From Vigna angularis (taxonomy: Eukaryota > Streptophyta > Magnoliopsida > Fabales > Fabaceae), in assembly GCF_016808095.1 (NCBI RefSeq), contig NC_068976.1, positions 16,951,663 to 17,015,662 of the forward strand: 64,000 nt of DNA, in the 5' to 3' direction. The notes under the pieces are model-generated. The model saw nothing but the letters and a program-made list of their open reading frames with translations, was not told the DNA's origin and made no database searches. Positions 1-11,798 of this stretch are shown one piece after another. A program made the translations under genes and the position numbers. The stretch's first letter is position 1; each line of letters opens with the position of its first letter.

Positions 1-666
1 TTGCATCGCTGTTTCTTCTTCTATTGTCCAAATTAAACTCCCTAATGCATCAACAATCTTTATATAACCATCTCACAAAAAACTAAAGATGGGGTCAGAT
101 TTGCAAGACTGTTAATCAATTTATGTTCTTGGTTTCATTACTTCTTTATCATCATACATATGCCATTAAATTTATATTGAACGAACTGAATAATAGTTTT
201 GAAACATTCTCTATTGAAGTCTTTTGGAGAAATCGAGAAACTTTTGCAGTAAATTTTGATCATAGGGTGGGAACTTCACCATCAATCTTTACAATTTATG
301 AAAAGAAAGTAACAACTGTATGCTAAAAGATCGTTTTCATAATATTACGGCAAAAGTTCAATTATGCTTCTTAAAGCTGTTAATTAACGAAGATATTTTA
401 ACCATTGCAGTGCATCTTTTGAGGGATTTGGAAATGTCTGTACTCCATTGGAGAATGGGGCAAGTGTGGCAGAATATATGATTACAGAAACAAGCCCAAG
501 CAAAGAGATGAAGTTTTTGAACAACTCATTGCTACGATATTTGCCTGTGGGGACAAAGTGAATACTAAGTCATCTCAATTTTTACTACCTAAAAGTGTTT
601 TGAAATTTTTTATACGCAGATCCTCTCAAGTGGGTACCTGTTGATGGAACAACATATATTGAATAG
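1..666 (+). other. possible exon remnants of an unidentified gene
   Basis: Three short islands look exon-like but are not proven. Around 180-320 an open frame ends at a GT donor-like site (AAA|gtaaca). 412-561 follows a good acceptor (attgcag) and reads SASFEGFGNVCTPLENG and onward to a stop. 619-666 follows tatacgcag and reads DPLKWVPVDGTTYIE then stop. The phases do not join cleanly: the 412-561 frame would end in phase 2, while the last island needs phase 1. This may be the decayed 3' end of a plus-strand gene or chance open frames. I do not recognise the protein. Confidence 0.2.
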
Positions 667-721
667 TCACAACACAAGCACTACATATTTAACATTCCCT
701 TTTTCTTTGTCAAAAGAAAAG

Positions 722-1309
722 ATGGTGGCTTTGAGAACTTTTCAGGTTCTCTTCTTACTTCTTGTGTTGACAATGGTTGGCCATAGTGGTGAAGAGGTGA
801 AAAATGGAACTTCTCATCAAACTCAAGGCAATGCCACTATGGCAACTCTCTCACATCATCAAGATGAAAACCATGAACCAAAAGGAAAACACAATGCTTC
901 CTTGAATGAAGTTTTGTTCAACACAAGCAAAGATAGTTGGTATTATAGAGGAGGTGGAGGTGGAGGTGGAGGTGGAGGTGGTGGAGGGTTTAGATGGGGA
1001 TGGGGTGGTGGGGGAGGTGGTGGTGGTGGTGGTGGTGGTGGTGGTGGCGGTGGAGGAGGGAGTGGATGGGGGTGGGGTGGTGGAGGAGGTGGATGGTGGA
1101 AATGGGGGTGTGGAAGGGAAGCAAGACATAGACATGGAAAAGGGCAGCATCAGAGATCGAACAAGGAAGAGTATAGAATGGGAGAGTTTGCAGAATGCAT
1201 GGGAAGAACAAGGTGCCGAGGTATGAGGTTGGATTGTCCTCTTCACTGTGGTGGACCTTGTTTCTATGATTGTTTACATATGTGCAAGGCTCATTGTCGT
1301 CGACCTTGA
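722..1309 (+). CDS. secreted glycine-rich protein with C-terminal cysteine ladder
   Basis: A 195-residue single-exon protein. I start at the ATG at 722, not the upstream in-frame ATG at 641, because residues 1-23 (MVALRTFQVLFLLLVLTMVG...) form a classical signal peptide; the 27 residues before it are hydrophilic and overlap the doubtful upstream island. Residues ~25-73 are polar with Asn-x-Ser/Thr sites. Residues ~75-130 are almost pure glycine with Arg, Trp and Phe interruptions, encoded by GGT/GGA repeats. A basic linker follows, then a Cys-rich tail spaced C-X5-C-X6-C-X3-C-X3-C-X3-C-X3-C-X3-C and ending AHCRRP. Glycine-rich secreted proteins usually act in or at the cell wall; that role is inferred here. 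The poly-Gly tract is prone to slippage, so its length may vary between accessions. The minus-strand open frames across it are shadows of the repeat. Confidence 0.8.
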   Translation: MVALRTFQVLFLLLVLTMVGHSGEEVKNGTSHQTQGNATMATLSHHQDENHEPKGKHNASLNEVLFNTSKDSWYYRGGGGGGGGGGGGGFRWGWGGGGGGGGGGGGGGGGGGGSGWGWGGGGGGWWKWGCGREARHRHGKGQHQRSNKEEYRMGEFAECMGRTRCRGMRLDCPLHCGGPCFYDCLHMCKAHCRRP

Positions 1310-4300
1310 TATACAACACATCATGACATGCTTCTGCTCGATTTCTGCATTATATATATTCAATGGTAAAATTTGATTATATGTGAGGAAGAGATTAACT
1401 TGACCACAGGGTTAAGATTATCCTATAGCTAGTTCCATTGAGATATGTTCAGCTCATTTGTGTTTGTTCCCAATGATTTTAAGGTGGACACAGTTCCAAA
1501 ATTGTGTTCATCAAGATTATAACTACTATGTCATTGCATTTGTAAGCTAGGAAATTATGTTAACATCTAGTTTAAACTCTGGTTTGTACTACTCACAAAA
1601 TTATGTGATTTATGTTACTTTAGTGTTCGTTGAAAATTTAAATTAGTTTAACTTTCATCTTATAAAAAAAAAAGTTGAATATGATGAAGATTTATAAATT
1701 TATTGTTTTAAGATTTTTGTTGGAATGATATCACTATCTTGTCTTATCTTTAAGTTAGTTAGAAATTATATCTTTCTATTATATTATATAATTATATCGT
1801 TATTAGAAAAACAATGAAAACATATAAATGTTCCATATTTTGAGTTAAAGATACTATAATTTTTTATATAAATTTGAGTTTATGTCTAGATATATATGTC
1901 TAAATTTGTATTATCTTCTTCTAATAGATATGATTAAATTTGTTTTTGTGTTCTTTTGAAAGATATGATTCTTGAGAGAGAAAAAAAAAGTGATGATTTG
2001 AAGATTTTTTTTGTTATTTTTTAGAGATGAAAAAATTATGGAAAGCGATGATTTGTAAGATAGATGAGAATTTGACATCTCACTACCATGAAAAGATTTA
2101 GGAGTGAATATGATATTTTTAAGTAAATATCTTCTTTGTTTTATTTTCACATGTCCACTAATATTATTATTTTTCACATGCACTTATGAAAATTGTTTGA
2201 AGAATATAGGAGAGATTGATGACTTCAAAGGTGACCATACACCTTTGACTTGTTGACCATATTTTTGACTTGATCATGCACAAAGGAGTCTTTTCAATAC
2301 ATCATTAAATAGTTATTGGTGTATTGATATATATTATTAGTCGAGTAGTAGTGGACAATTGTGTTATGGTGTTTTCTCGTGAAAATATAGTTTGGTGTCA
2401 TTGTTCGTGTTGTGGTGTTTCCTCTAAGTTTTGAAGATAGTTTGGTGTCACAAAGTTCTAAAATGAGTCTGATAAGTATACTGGACATGATTTACGTTCA
2501 TGGTTTGTGACAAAAATCTATAATAAAAATAGTTCGACAAACATCATAATAGATTAACAGTATAGAAGCTCGACATCTTATAAAACTCCAAAAATGTAAA
2601 ATTATGTAATAATTCTAAATCACCTAAATATCATTTTATATCATTTTTAACACAAAAAAATAATTTAACAATCTTATTTTTTAATTTATTAAAACTTTTA
2701 TTTAATCTATCATATCAATAAAATCTATCAATCTTTTACTAATTTTATTTCTAAATCTATCTCATCATTATTCCAAATCCTTGAAAATACAATAAAACTT
2801 CACTTTCAAATCTATTCAAACATATACTTTCCATTTTTCATTTCTTTCACAATAACACAACCTTAGTCTAACATTCTCTTACCATATGATATATGCAACA
2901 ACCTAAGAGACAAAATTGACCATTTTTATTATGGATTATATCCTTTTTACAGTTTATTAAACAATATTGATTTTTTTGACGGCATAGAATAGAAGTAGTG
3001 AATTTAATAAAAGTTGAAAATTTTGGGTTGGACATTAAGTTATTTATGGTACCATCCATACAGTAATGATTGTCCTGATGCGTGGAGCAGAGCAGGCATG
3101 GCAGATACAATAAGTCAGATTGTGTCCACATGCACGGATTTAATCTTCTACAATATTCTTAGAAAATAAAATATATCAATTAAGTTATTACTTTATTATT
3201 TTATCATCAATAATTCTATATATATATATATATATATAAACTCATTAAAATTGTTTGACAGATATATAAAAAAATTATATTAATAAATTTTATTTATGTA
3301 AGAAATTCCCTTGAATCTATATACAATTTTTTAAAACTTAAAAACTAATATTTTAAAATTTATATTAGATATTATTTTTATTTATAGAATATTTTATTTA
3401 AAGTGATTCATTAAAAAAGTTTAAGATATGAAACCACCAAAAAATCATATAATACTGAAACATGTACAGCTTAATGGCATAAAAAGAAGAGGTGAGAATA
3501 AATAAATAAATAAATAATGTGACTTTTCTTAATTTTCACAAAAGTAAACCGTACATAGGCATTAATGATAGTCACATCTTAATTGATTATATTATATGTG
3601 TTTATTATTTATAAAAGTAATATTTTTTTTATGCTTTAGTATGTTTTAATGTATTCTGTTTGGATCAAATTATTTTAATCTCTATGTCTGATCCAAAGAG
3701 AACTTTGTAAAAAGAAAATTAACGTAGAAAGCAAGAAAGAAATAGGTAATGAAAAGAAATTCCATGTTTGGAGATGGTAACAACAGAATGATGAATAAGG
3801 CACAATTGCTCCTTCAAATGAATTTTCTATTTTCATTGGCATCTATTCAAACCCTTTTCGCCAAACGTGGCCCTTCTCTCTGTCCTTATCTTTTACCCAA
3901 TTCCATCACCATCACATCATAATCTCTTCAATCATCTTCCCTCATTCATCTTCATCAAAACCTTCTCCTTCAACACTACTAAGAACACACTTTCACTACT
4001 CTGTGCCACTCATTTCAAACAACATAACACTCTCAAATACCAACTTTCCATAGTTATCACTATACAAGTATTTTGACTGTCTTTTTATGATTTTCAAAAT
4101 GTTTTGTATATTATCATATAGTTATATATTAGTGGGTAAAACAAATTTATTAGCTTTTTTTCAATTATGGTCTTGAAATGTATGATATGACAGAGATGTC
4201 TTTCATTCTCTCTGCATAAAAGACCTTTTCCCTTCTAAACATGTGTCAAAAATAACATGCAATTGGAAAAGTTTATATTTACAATCAGCACCAGCAGCAG

Positions 4301-4378
4301 AAAGGTACACAGATTCATCAAAACAAAGACCAGTGGGAAAGATAGAGGGGGAGACAAGAAAAAAAGATCAAACAGAAC
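1310..4378. other. intergenic, AT-rich, no gene seen
   Basis: About 3 kb between the glycine-rich gene and the duplicated B-box block. It holds poly-A/T runs, a short (TA)n near 3219-3238 and an AAAT run near 3500-3518. A plus open frame at 3867-4076 begins MALLSVLIFYPIPSPSHH and is rich in Ser, Thr, Asn and His like a plastid transit peptide. It has no recognisable mature domain after it, so I do not call it a gene. Confidence 0.5.
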
Positions 4379-4475
4379 TAAATTAAAAACATTGACAGAG
4401 TAACCTAAGACCAAATGAAAAGAAAGAGGTTGTTAATTCTTGCTCATGAGATTGGAAACTGATGCTTGTTTGTTT

Positions 4476-5752
4476 CTACCACAGAAACCTTCCTCTCTTG
4501 GAATTTGACTGAGGACTAATCTGTGGCACAGTGAAATTATCATCCTTCAACCTCGATCTGCTACCTTTGATGTTATTTTCGTTTTGACCAATCGCTCTAT
4601 TCATCTGTGAAGAACTCAGAAGAGGTGGTGGCGCTTGAGGAACCCATATTCCCATGTTCTCTGTTGAAAAGGTACCCAGATGACTCTCCATGTCACCATC
4701 AAACCGTGGCAACAATTCATCACTCTGCAGATCATCAAATCTCAGATCCAACCACAAACAACAATAGAAAAAAGACAAATTTTTCATGCAGGTTCATAAG
4801 TGCTTTTAATGTTGTTCACTTGTTCGAACTTAAGTTTCATCATGTCGTTCAGCATACAAATTTTAGAAATACTATCAGAATTGAAATTTCGTCCGGCAAT
4901 ATGTGTAGTATCACATCAAAGATCAACTATCAAATTCAGATTATGAACACGAAACTGTATAGTATCACGTAATCTATCAAATATTTACAGTACCCAAATG
5001 ATCCATCACAGAAAATATGCCATCTTTATGTTTTCAATGCAAGAGAATAGATGAATAAACTGATTTCACTAATTGAAAGAGGAGAGAAAGGAAGAAAGTG
5101 CAGACCTTGCAGAAACCAAAGGGAACAGAATATGAATCGAGAAAGTCTTCAACCTGCCACCCAGGAAGAGTCTCTATCAAATACTCCGATATGCTGCTAG
5201 CGCCGGTGGATGCCGCCGCTTCAACACCAACCTCACTGACGGTGGAAGATAAAGGTATTGTTTTTTGATGCGAAAGGTCAAAAGGAGAATCAGGGGCGGA
5301 GTTTGAAGGAGAAGGGGTTTCTTGCGATGAAGAAGAAGCAGAAAGTTTAACACCAGTGAGAAGGAACCTATCATGCTTAAGGGTGTGTTCATTCGCAGAA
5401 TGAATCGACACGTCACACTCTCTGCACAGAATCGCCCTGTCTTGCTGACAGAACGTGAAGGCTCTTCTCTCCTACGACAACACAGAAAAGAATCCATCTT
5501 CAACAATTTCAAACATCTGAAAAAACAGTTTCCTTTTTCGTTTCTGTTTTGTTCGTTTAATCGGTTACTAACCTGACAAACATCGCATAGAGGGTGTTGT
5601 TTGGGTCGAAGAAGAGAGAAACGCTGGTGTTTGGAGGCTAGTTTGTTGGCGTGGTGGATGCGGTGGTCGCAGCCGTCGCAGAGGACGGCTTCATCGGCGG
5701 TACAAAAGACGGATGCATCGTGTTTGTCACAGACGTCGCATTGGATCTTCAT
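4476..5752 (-). CDS. B-box zinc finger transcription factor, BBX20/21/22-like (copy 1)
   Basis: Three exons, all phase 0: 5573-5752, 5106-5471 and 4476-4724, giving 264 residues. Introns are GT..AG (donors CAG|gttagt and AAG|gtctgc; acceptors gtcgtag and ctgcag). Two tandem B-boxes are complete: C5-X2-C8-X8-C17-X7-C25-X2-C28-X4-H33-X8-H42, and C56-X2-C59-X8-C68-X7-C76-X2-C79-X4-H84-X8-H93. The first intron cuts the second box after C59. Group-specific motifs are DRFLLTGVKLSA, ISEYLIETLPGWQVEDFLDS and a C-terminal DDNFTVPQISP stretch ending GRFLW. There is no CCT domain, so this is structure group IV (BBX18-25), closest by eye to Arabidopsis BBX20/21/22. Members are nuclear regulators of light and hormone responses that work with HY5 and are targets of COP1; that role is family knowledge, not shown here. 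A diverged copy lies 6 kb downstream on the same strand. Confidence 0.92.
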
Positions 5753-6570
5753 GGTTTAAAGTTGAAGGTTTTTGTGTGAGAATGAAGTTTTGAGAAGAAG
5801 GAGAATAAAGGAAGCGTGGGGTTTAGTTGTGTAATGGTTATGAAAAGTGGCAAGTGATTGAGATACTTAAATATGGTCAAATGGTCATAACTCATTCATT
5901 TCTTCTTCTTCTTCTTCTTGCTTTTGATTTTTTATTCAAAACAGAAAGAAAAATACTACTTTTGTTGGAAACAACCTCAGATAGTGTTGTTGATTTTTAG
6001 AAACCTTAACAGTGTCTAACATTGGAATTTCTATCCTCAATCCTTGTCTATCCAATCGAAGAGTGTCACGTTTCAAATTTCAAATAAAAGTTTCACCTTT
6101 GATCGAATTAGGATGCACCAGCTTAGAGCCAACATCAGTAGTATTTTATTTAATTTTATCTTAAGCTTTTTAATAATATAAGCACACTGAATGGTAGGTG
6201 TAGCATGATAATTATTTGGGTTTGCTGTCATAATTCTATTGATGTGGGTTCCCTTATATTAATGTAGAATTCCAGTGATCTTTTTGTTTTCATGTGATGA
6301 AGCTATTCATCCTTGACTTTTCCTAAGATGTCTATATGATTGTGAAAAATACTTCCAACACTTCTATTCTGTACTGTCAATTGTGAACCTTTTTACTGTA
6401 TTGCAGAAGAGTTATGACTTTTTTTTTTGTCAACAGGTTTTAGGTCTTTAATAGTTCTGAATTCAAAGTCATTCACATGGTTTTGCAATTACAATTGAAG
6501 TTCATTCAAGAGGCATATGTTTTTCAGCAAGTCTTAATAACAAAATTATAAATATGAAAAAACTAACGGG

Positions 6571-6884
6571 TAAGAAATGAAGTTTAACTTAATTTTATAA
6601 AATCGAGTTATAAAATAAAATTTGCACTTATTTATATGTTATAAATTTGTTTATCTTTAATCGATCTAAGACTTTTAACACACTATTTTCACGTATAAAC
6701 AGTAGTTCGATAGCGGGTGGAATAATATGTCCCCACAGGGATAGACTCTTAAGCTACCTTTAATACCAATAATTGAATTTTAAGTCTAACTCAACTCCAT
6801 AAAACCAATTTATAAAATGAGATTTACATATACTTATATATTATAAATTGACCTAATATATAATCGATGTAAGACTCCTAATAT
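6571..6884 (-). mobile_element. TRIM-like element (diverged), in unit A only
   Basis: Two ~115-bp direct repeats (about 6571-6680 and 6765-6884) resemble the terminal repeats of the better preserved element at 31584-31954 and flank a middle segment containing gatagcgggtggaataatat, shared by both elements. The primer-binding region is degraded (taccaataatt instead of the complement of TGGTATCAGAG). Unit B lacks the element at the matching place (about 12990-13010), so it arrived after the duplication or was lost from unit B. Ends are approximate to a few bases; no clean target duplication is visible. Confidence 0.65.
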
Positions 6885-7229
6885 AAACATTAATGAATTA
6901 TAATGAATTAAATAAACTCTGGGATTTTTTCTAAGAGATAGTATACACTTTGAGCTTAAGTTTAACAAAGTCTCTAAATCTAACCCGATAAAGTTTATAA
7001 ATCTATTTCAATCCATCTAACCAAAGTAGACCATTGTTGGGACCAATTTCTATCAATTCCAATATGATTGGAACAACTTTGAATTTAATTTAAATTTTTG
7101 CAGAACCCACTAAAATATATACTAAAAAACATTATAAGAGTGTGAAAAAGAAAAAAAAACAAAGAATAAGAGAATATTCTGTCCTTTATTTTAGCCTAAA
7201 ACATAAGAAGTGAAAGAAAGCATATAAAT

Positions 7230-7425
7230 GAATGGCCTACTACACTATACAATTGACGGAGGCTGAAGGGAACGTCGTTGTCTTAATTCATCCGTTGTAG
7301 TTTGGGTTAGGTTTGGAGATCCGCATTTTGTGTAACGTGTTATCAGTGCATTATTAATAATAAACCAAACAGTTGAAACAATTGCTTTACTTCATTAGGT
7401 GGTTTAGTCTACCATCCTTATTAGA
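7230..7425. other. conserved GC-richer non-coding island (unit A copy)
   Basis: This stretch (ggcctactacactata ... ggaggctgaagggaac ... ggtttggagatccgc) is richer in G and C than its surroundings and nearly identical to 13337-13528 in unit B, while flanking DNA has diverged more. No open frame of note spans it. It could be a regulatory segment, an untranslated RNA or part of an old transposon. Confidence 0.3.
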
Positions 7426-9797
7426 TATTATTTTTTTTATAAAAAGTAATTTAATTTCAATTCATATTAATACAGTTAAAACACATTAAGCTTTCTTTGT
7501 ATATTTTACTATCAAATTTTTATTTCATATATTTTAACCAGAGTTTCAATGTAATTATAGTATAATTTTACTATCATATTACCATTTAATATAACATGAA
7601 CTAAGTAAAAATAATAATTAAACATGATTATAATATACTATTTTACTATTTATTTATCATTTTATATCTATATATAAAATTCCCTTTTTCATTGTATTGT
7701 TTTTTCAATTTTGAATGTTTTTAATATGGTTTATGCTTTTTTATAAAAGAGTTAATGTAATTCCTTTGATCAAATTCATGATTACAATGTTACTGATGTT
7801 GATACAGTGACAAGTGATATTTGTTGCTTGAGTCAAAATTCTGTTAGGCATATCATTATTGTAACATTCCTACCATTAATTTGACATAAAGAACTAACCT
7901 ATATTTAAAGTAAATGATATCAAATTAAGAACATTCAAAATAGTGAGACATGATAAAAATAAAATTATCATATAATGGTAAGGCAAAAAAGACTATTAAA
8001 TCTTATTTTTTTCACGTGTAATCTATAGAAAAAATATTAAACATTAAATTGTGTTGTACTATTTGATAACTTTGTGAATACTCTGAGTTATATTTGGAGG
8101 GTCAGAGAAATTTGCTTTTTAAAAAATAAACATTGATTTATAAGTTTGAATCTTTGTTATAAGAAAAACAAAGTTACATGATCTTTGTAATGATTACAAA
8201 CTAAATCCTTTACAAAAAAGGACACAAAATATAATTGTTATTTAGTTGGTTAGAATATTAATTTCTTTCTTTTTTTTAATGATTTACATTGGATTAAACG
8301 AATCTTATTATTAGTATATATATATATATATATATAATTCATATTTTCTTTTTAGAACTGACATTAAAAAAATATATGAAAAATGATAACAAATCGAACG
8401 GTTCTGCTTAGTATAAAAGATGTGTGAGGGATGAAGTGTGACTGAATCTTTCATAGTGAAGTTTGTGATGATGTTGATGCTCATGATGATGATGATACTC
8501 ATGATGATTTTATGATAATGGTTATGATCGTGGTTGTTGCCATGATAGGGTAATTAGCAAGAGTGTTGATGTAGGGATAGATCTAGGACCCATGTGAGTG
8601 ACGTTTGTGATGATATCGAGAGTCAAGGAATTTATGATAAAGACATTGATGAGGTTTAGAGGATTGGTGATTAATGTGATAATAATGATAAGGATAGGGT
8701 TTGCGTGATTATTATTATGTTGTGTTTAAGTGATATTCATATATTATATTGTTATGGTTCATTTTAACGGTAACTTACTTCATGCATGTTTATGTTTGTT
8801 GTTTTTCATTTCAGTGATGGTCGTATATACATGAGCAGATAACGTTGTAGATGTTTCAGAAACATGATAGACACACGAGATGACGGAAAAAATTTGGGGT
8901 TCTTTAAAGTTATTTATGTTTAAACTTTTGAAACTACGTTATTGATTTTATTTTTGTTTTCTGAATTATTTTAAATAATTTTTGAACGATGTAATTGGAT
9001 ATTGCTTTTGGAACTATTATAATTTGATTTGTTTCCGCACCTTTTAAACATTAAGTTCTTAAAAAATATGTTTTTGCGCTATATGAAATTTTAAATTTTT
9101 TGGTTTAATTATGACTCGTGACTTCCTAAATTGGGGCTTCTAATACGTTCAATCAAGTGGTGTACAGGGTCTTCAATAACCAAAACTTGATTTGGAGCTT
9201 TAACTTAAAAATTCAATCTTATGATCAAATATGCATCTTTAGTCATTTATAAACATATTTTAAAAACTCATTGTTTGTTTGGATTATCTTACTTAATAAA
9301 CATATTGTCATGTTTGTCTAATATTTATAATTAATGTTTGTTTGAATTCTCAGTTAAATTGTTTAGTTTTGTAGGATTCACAAGTTTGAGTATAGAGAGT
9401 ACATTCACATGCACTGGAAAATAACATATTATTTATTAATGGATATTGGTCGTCAATAATGTCCTGTACTTGAGTCATGTCATTATCGACAGATAAGTCC
9501 ATTTGTAATTACCTACAAATATATCCATCGGTAATTACCGAAAAATATATTACTAGAATTTTAAAAGTTTAATATGTAGGTAAATTAAAAACATTGACAG
9601 AGTAACCTAAGACCAAATCAAAAGAAAGAGGTTGTTAGTTCTTGCTCATGAGATTGGAAATTGATGCTTGTTTGTTTTTACCACATAAACCTTCCTCTCT
9701 TGGAATTTGACTGAGGACTAATCTGTGGCAAAGTGAAATTATCATCCTTCAACCTCGATTTGCTACCTTTGATGTTGTTTTCGTTTGACTAATCGCT

Positions 9798-11798
9798 CTA
9801 TTCATCTGTGAAGAACTCAGAAGAGGTGACGACGGTTGAGGAACCCTTATTCTCACGTTCTCTATTGAAAAGGTACCCATTTTCCATGTCACCATCAAAC
9901 CGTGGCAACACTTCATCACTCTACAAATCATCAAATCTTATATCCAACCACAAACAACAGAAAAAAAAAAATTCATGCAGGTTATAAGTGCCTTTAATGT
10001 TGTTCACTTATTTTTATCATCAGAACTTAAGTTTCAGCATATCATTCAGCATACCAATTTTAGAAATACTATCAGAATTGAAATTTCTCCTGGTAGGTAA
10101 ATAGGCAATTTTAAACCGAAAATTACGTATTTAGGCAAAAAATTTCGTAATTACCAATATAGGCAAGTCGTGGAAGACCAAGACGATTTCAAATGAATAA
10201 GTTGTGCCCCCTACATGGCTTCACCTTGACACATATTTCAGAGGTAAAGTTGTGTACCTAAAAAAAGATTTTGGGACGTGGTAATCGATTACCACGTCTC
10301 TTTTCATTGTAAATTGATAAAAAAAAATATTGAAATTGTAGGGGTTGACGACTTCTCCTATTGAAGTGGTACACCCCACACATTTTTACTTCATGTAATT
10401 AAAAATTCAAAACAAAATTATTTCATTGTAATTTATTTTTATTATTATATTATATTTTTTTAAGAATTATGATTAATTATAACAATTTTTTTCATTATAA
10501 ATTATTTAAATTAATAAAAGTATTTTATAATTGAAATTGTAGGGAGTTGACGATTTCTTGTAATGAAGTGGTGCACTCGACACATTTTTACTTTTTTAAT
10601 TTTTTATTAATTAAAATAATTTATAATTTTTAAATAATGTATTTAAATGCATATAAAATATTGTAAATTATATATAATTAGTAATTAATGTTATGTAATA
10701 TTATTAAATAAATAAATTTTATGGTTTTAATTATTTTTGTAATTAAATTAAATTTTTATAAAATGATTTCAATTAAATAATTTATAACATTGTAATTATG
10801 TAAATAAAAATGGATAAATTTATTTTATTTTATTATAAATTTTTTTATAATTAATTGAAGTAAATCTATTATATTAAAAGAAATTAGAATGAGATAAAAT
10901 AAATTCATGCATTTTTATTTACATAATTGAAACTTCGTCCGGTAATATGTGTAGTATCACATCAAAGATCAACTATCAAATTCAGATTATTAACAGAAAA
11001 CTGTATAGTATCTCGTAGTCTGTCAAATATTTATAGTACCCAAATGATCCGTCACAGAAAATATATCATCTTTATGTTTTCAATGCAAGAGAATAGATGA
11101 ATCAATTGATTTCAACAATTGAAAGAAGAGAAAAAAGAAGAAAGTGCAGACCTTCCAGAAACCAAAGGGAACAGAATACGAATCGAGAAAGTCTTCAACC
11201 TGCCACCCAGGAAGAGTCTCTATCAAATACTCCGATATGCTGCTAGCGCCGATGGAAGCTGCCGCTTCAACACCAAGCTCACTGACGGTGGAAGATAAAG
11301 GTATTGTTTTTTTATGCGAAAGGTCAAAAAGAGAATCAGGGGCGGAGTTTGAAGGAGAAGGGGTTTCTTGCGATGAAGAAGAAGCAGAAAGTTTAACACC
11401 AGTGAGAAGGAACCTATCATGCTTAAGGGTGTGTTCATTCGCAGAGTGAATCGACACGTCACACTCTCTGCATAGAATCGCCCTGTCTTGCTGACAGAAC
11501 GTGAAGGCTCTTCTCTCCTACGACAACACAGAAAAGAATCCATCTTCAACAATTTCAAACATCTGAAAAAACAGTTTTCTTTTTCGTTTCTGTTTCGTTC
11601 GTTTAATCAGTTACTAACCTGACAAACATCGCAGAGAGGGTGTTGTCTGGGTCGAAGAAGAGAGAAACGCTGGTGTTTGGAGGCTAGTTTGTTTGCGTGG
11701 TGGATGCGGTGGTCGCAGCCGTCGCAGAGGACGGCTTCATCGGCGGTACAAAAGATGGATGCATCGTGTTTGTCACAGACGTCACATTGGATCTTCAT
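9798..11798 (-). CDS. B-box zinc finger paralogue, BBX20/21/22-like (copy 2), C-terminus frameshifted
   Basis: Exons 11619-11798 and 11152-11517 match copy 1 in length, phase and splice sites; both B-boxes keep all zinc ligands. Exon 3 starts at 9920 after ttgtag. It reads SDEVLPRFDGDMEN, then leaves the copy 1 frame because five bases present in copy 1 (after GACATG) are missing, and stops at TAG 9798-9800. A further single-base loss near 9785 would restore frame, but it lies beyond the stop. The predicted protein is about 222 residues against 264 and lacks the DDNFTVPQISP tail. Intron 2 is about 1.23 kb against 381 bp because of an 849-bp insertion. Other changes include C to W in FGFCK/FGFWK. 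It may be a pseudogene in formation or a truncated B-box protein; a dominant-negative role is possible but speculative. Confidence 0.85.
10088..10936. mobile_element. 837-bp insertion with 12-bp target duplication in intron 2 of B-box copy 2
   Basis: Copy 1 intron 2 has the uninterrupted sequence AATTGAAATTTCgtccgg. In copy 2 the same 12 bases occur at 10076-10087 and, with one mismatch (AATTGAAACTTC), at 10925-10936, and 837 bp lie between. This proves an insertion. The left end holds a motif about taggcaagtcgtggaagacc; the right half is extremely AT-rich and contains a long inverted repeat (about 10795-10829 with 10895-10928). No open frame or clear terminal inverted repeat is visible. A Mutator-like non-autonomous element is possible; class is unresolved. 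Confidence 0.8.

Larger units (their letters stand above)
4379..9580. repeat. tandem duplication unit A (5.2 kb, B-box gene block)
   Basis: The segment beginning taaattaaaaacattgac at 4379 recurs at 9581, and its end (aatatgtagg, 9571-9580) recurs at 18850-18859. Between these points the two units align through the B-box gene, its 5' flank and several kb of non-coding DNA (for example 7150-7560 with 13250-13670, and 7735-9480 with 14100-15800). Unit A differs from unit B by holding a TRIM insertion (about 6571-6884) and lacking three insertions found in unit B. Units are in direct orientation and adjacent, as expected from unequal exchange or a template-switch duplication. Confidence 0.9.
5753..9580. 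other. 5' flank of B-box copy 1 and non-coding remainder of unit A
   Basis: No supported gene. 5753-6090 is the B-box 5' flank and is conserved in unit B. 6571-6884 is a TRIM-like insertion. 7230-7425 is a relatively GC-rich island kept in both units. 8319-8337 is a short (TA)n tract. 8456-8510 is a GAT/CAT-rich stretch. 9490-9545 holds the motif CGGTAATTACCGA. Confidence 0.6.

Noticed and set aside
851..1319. Minus- and plus-frame alternative open frames rich in Ser/Thr/Pro, His or Val/Glu across the glycine-rich gene
   Set aside because: They are shadows of the GGT/GGA repeat; only the frame with signal peptide and cysteine tail makes sense.
3867..4076. Open frame starting MALLSVLIFYPIPSPSHH, transit-peptide-like
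   Set aside because: No mature domain, no continuation exon, and it abuts the duplicated block; composition alone explains it.
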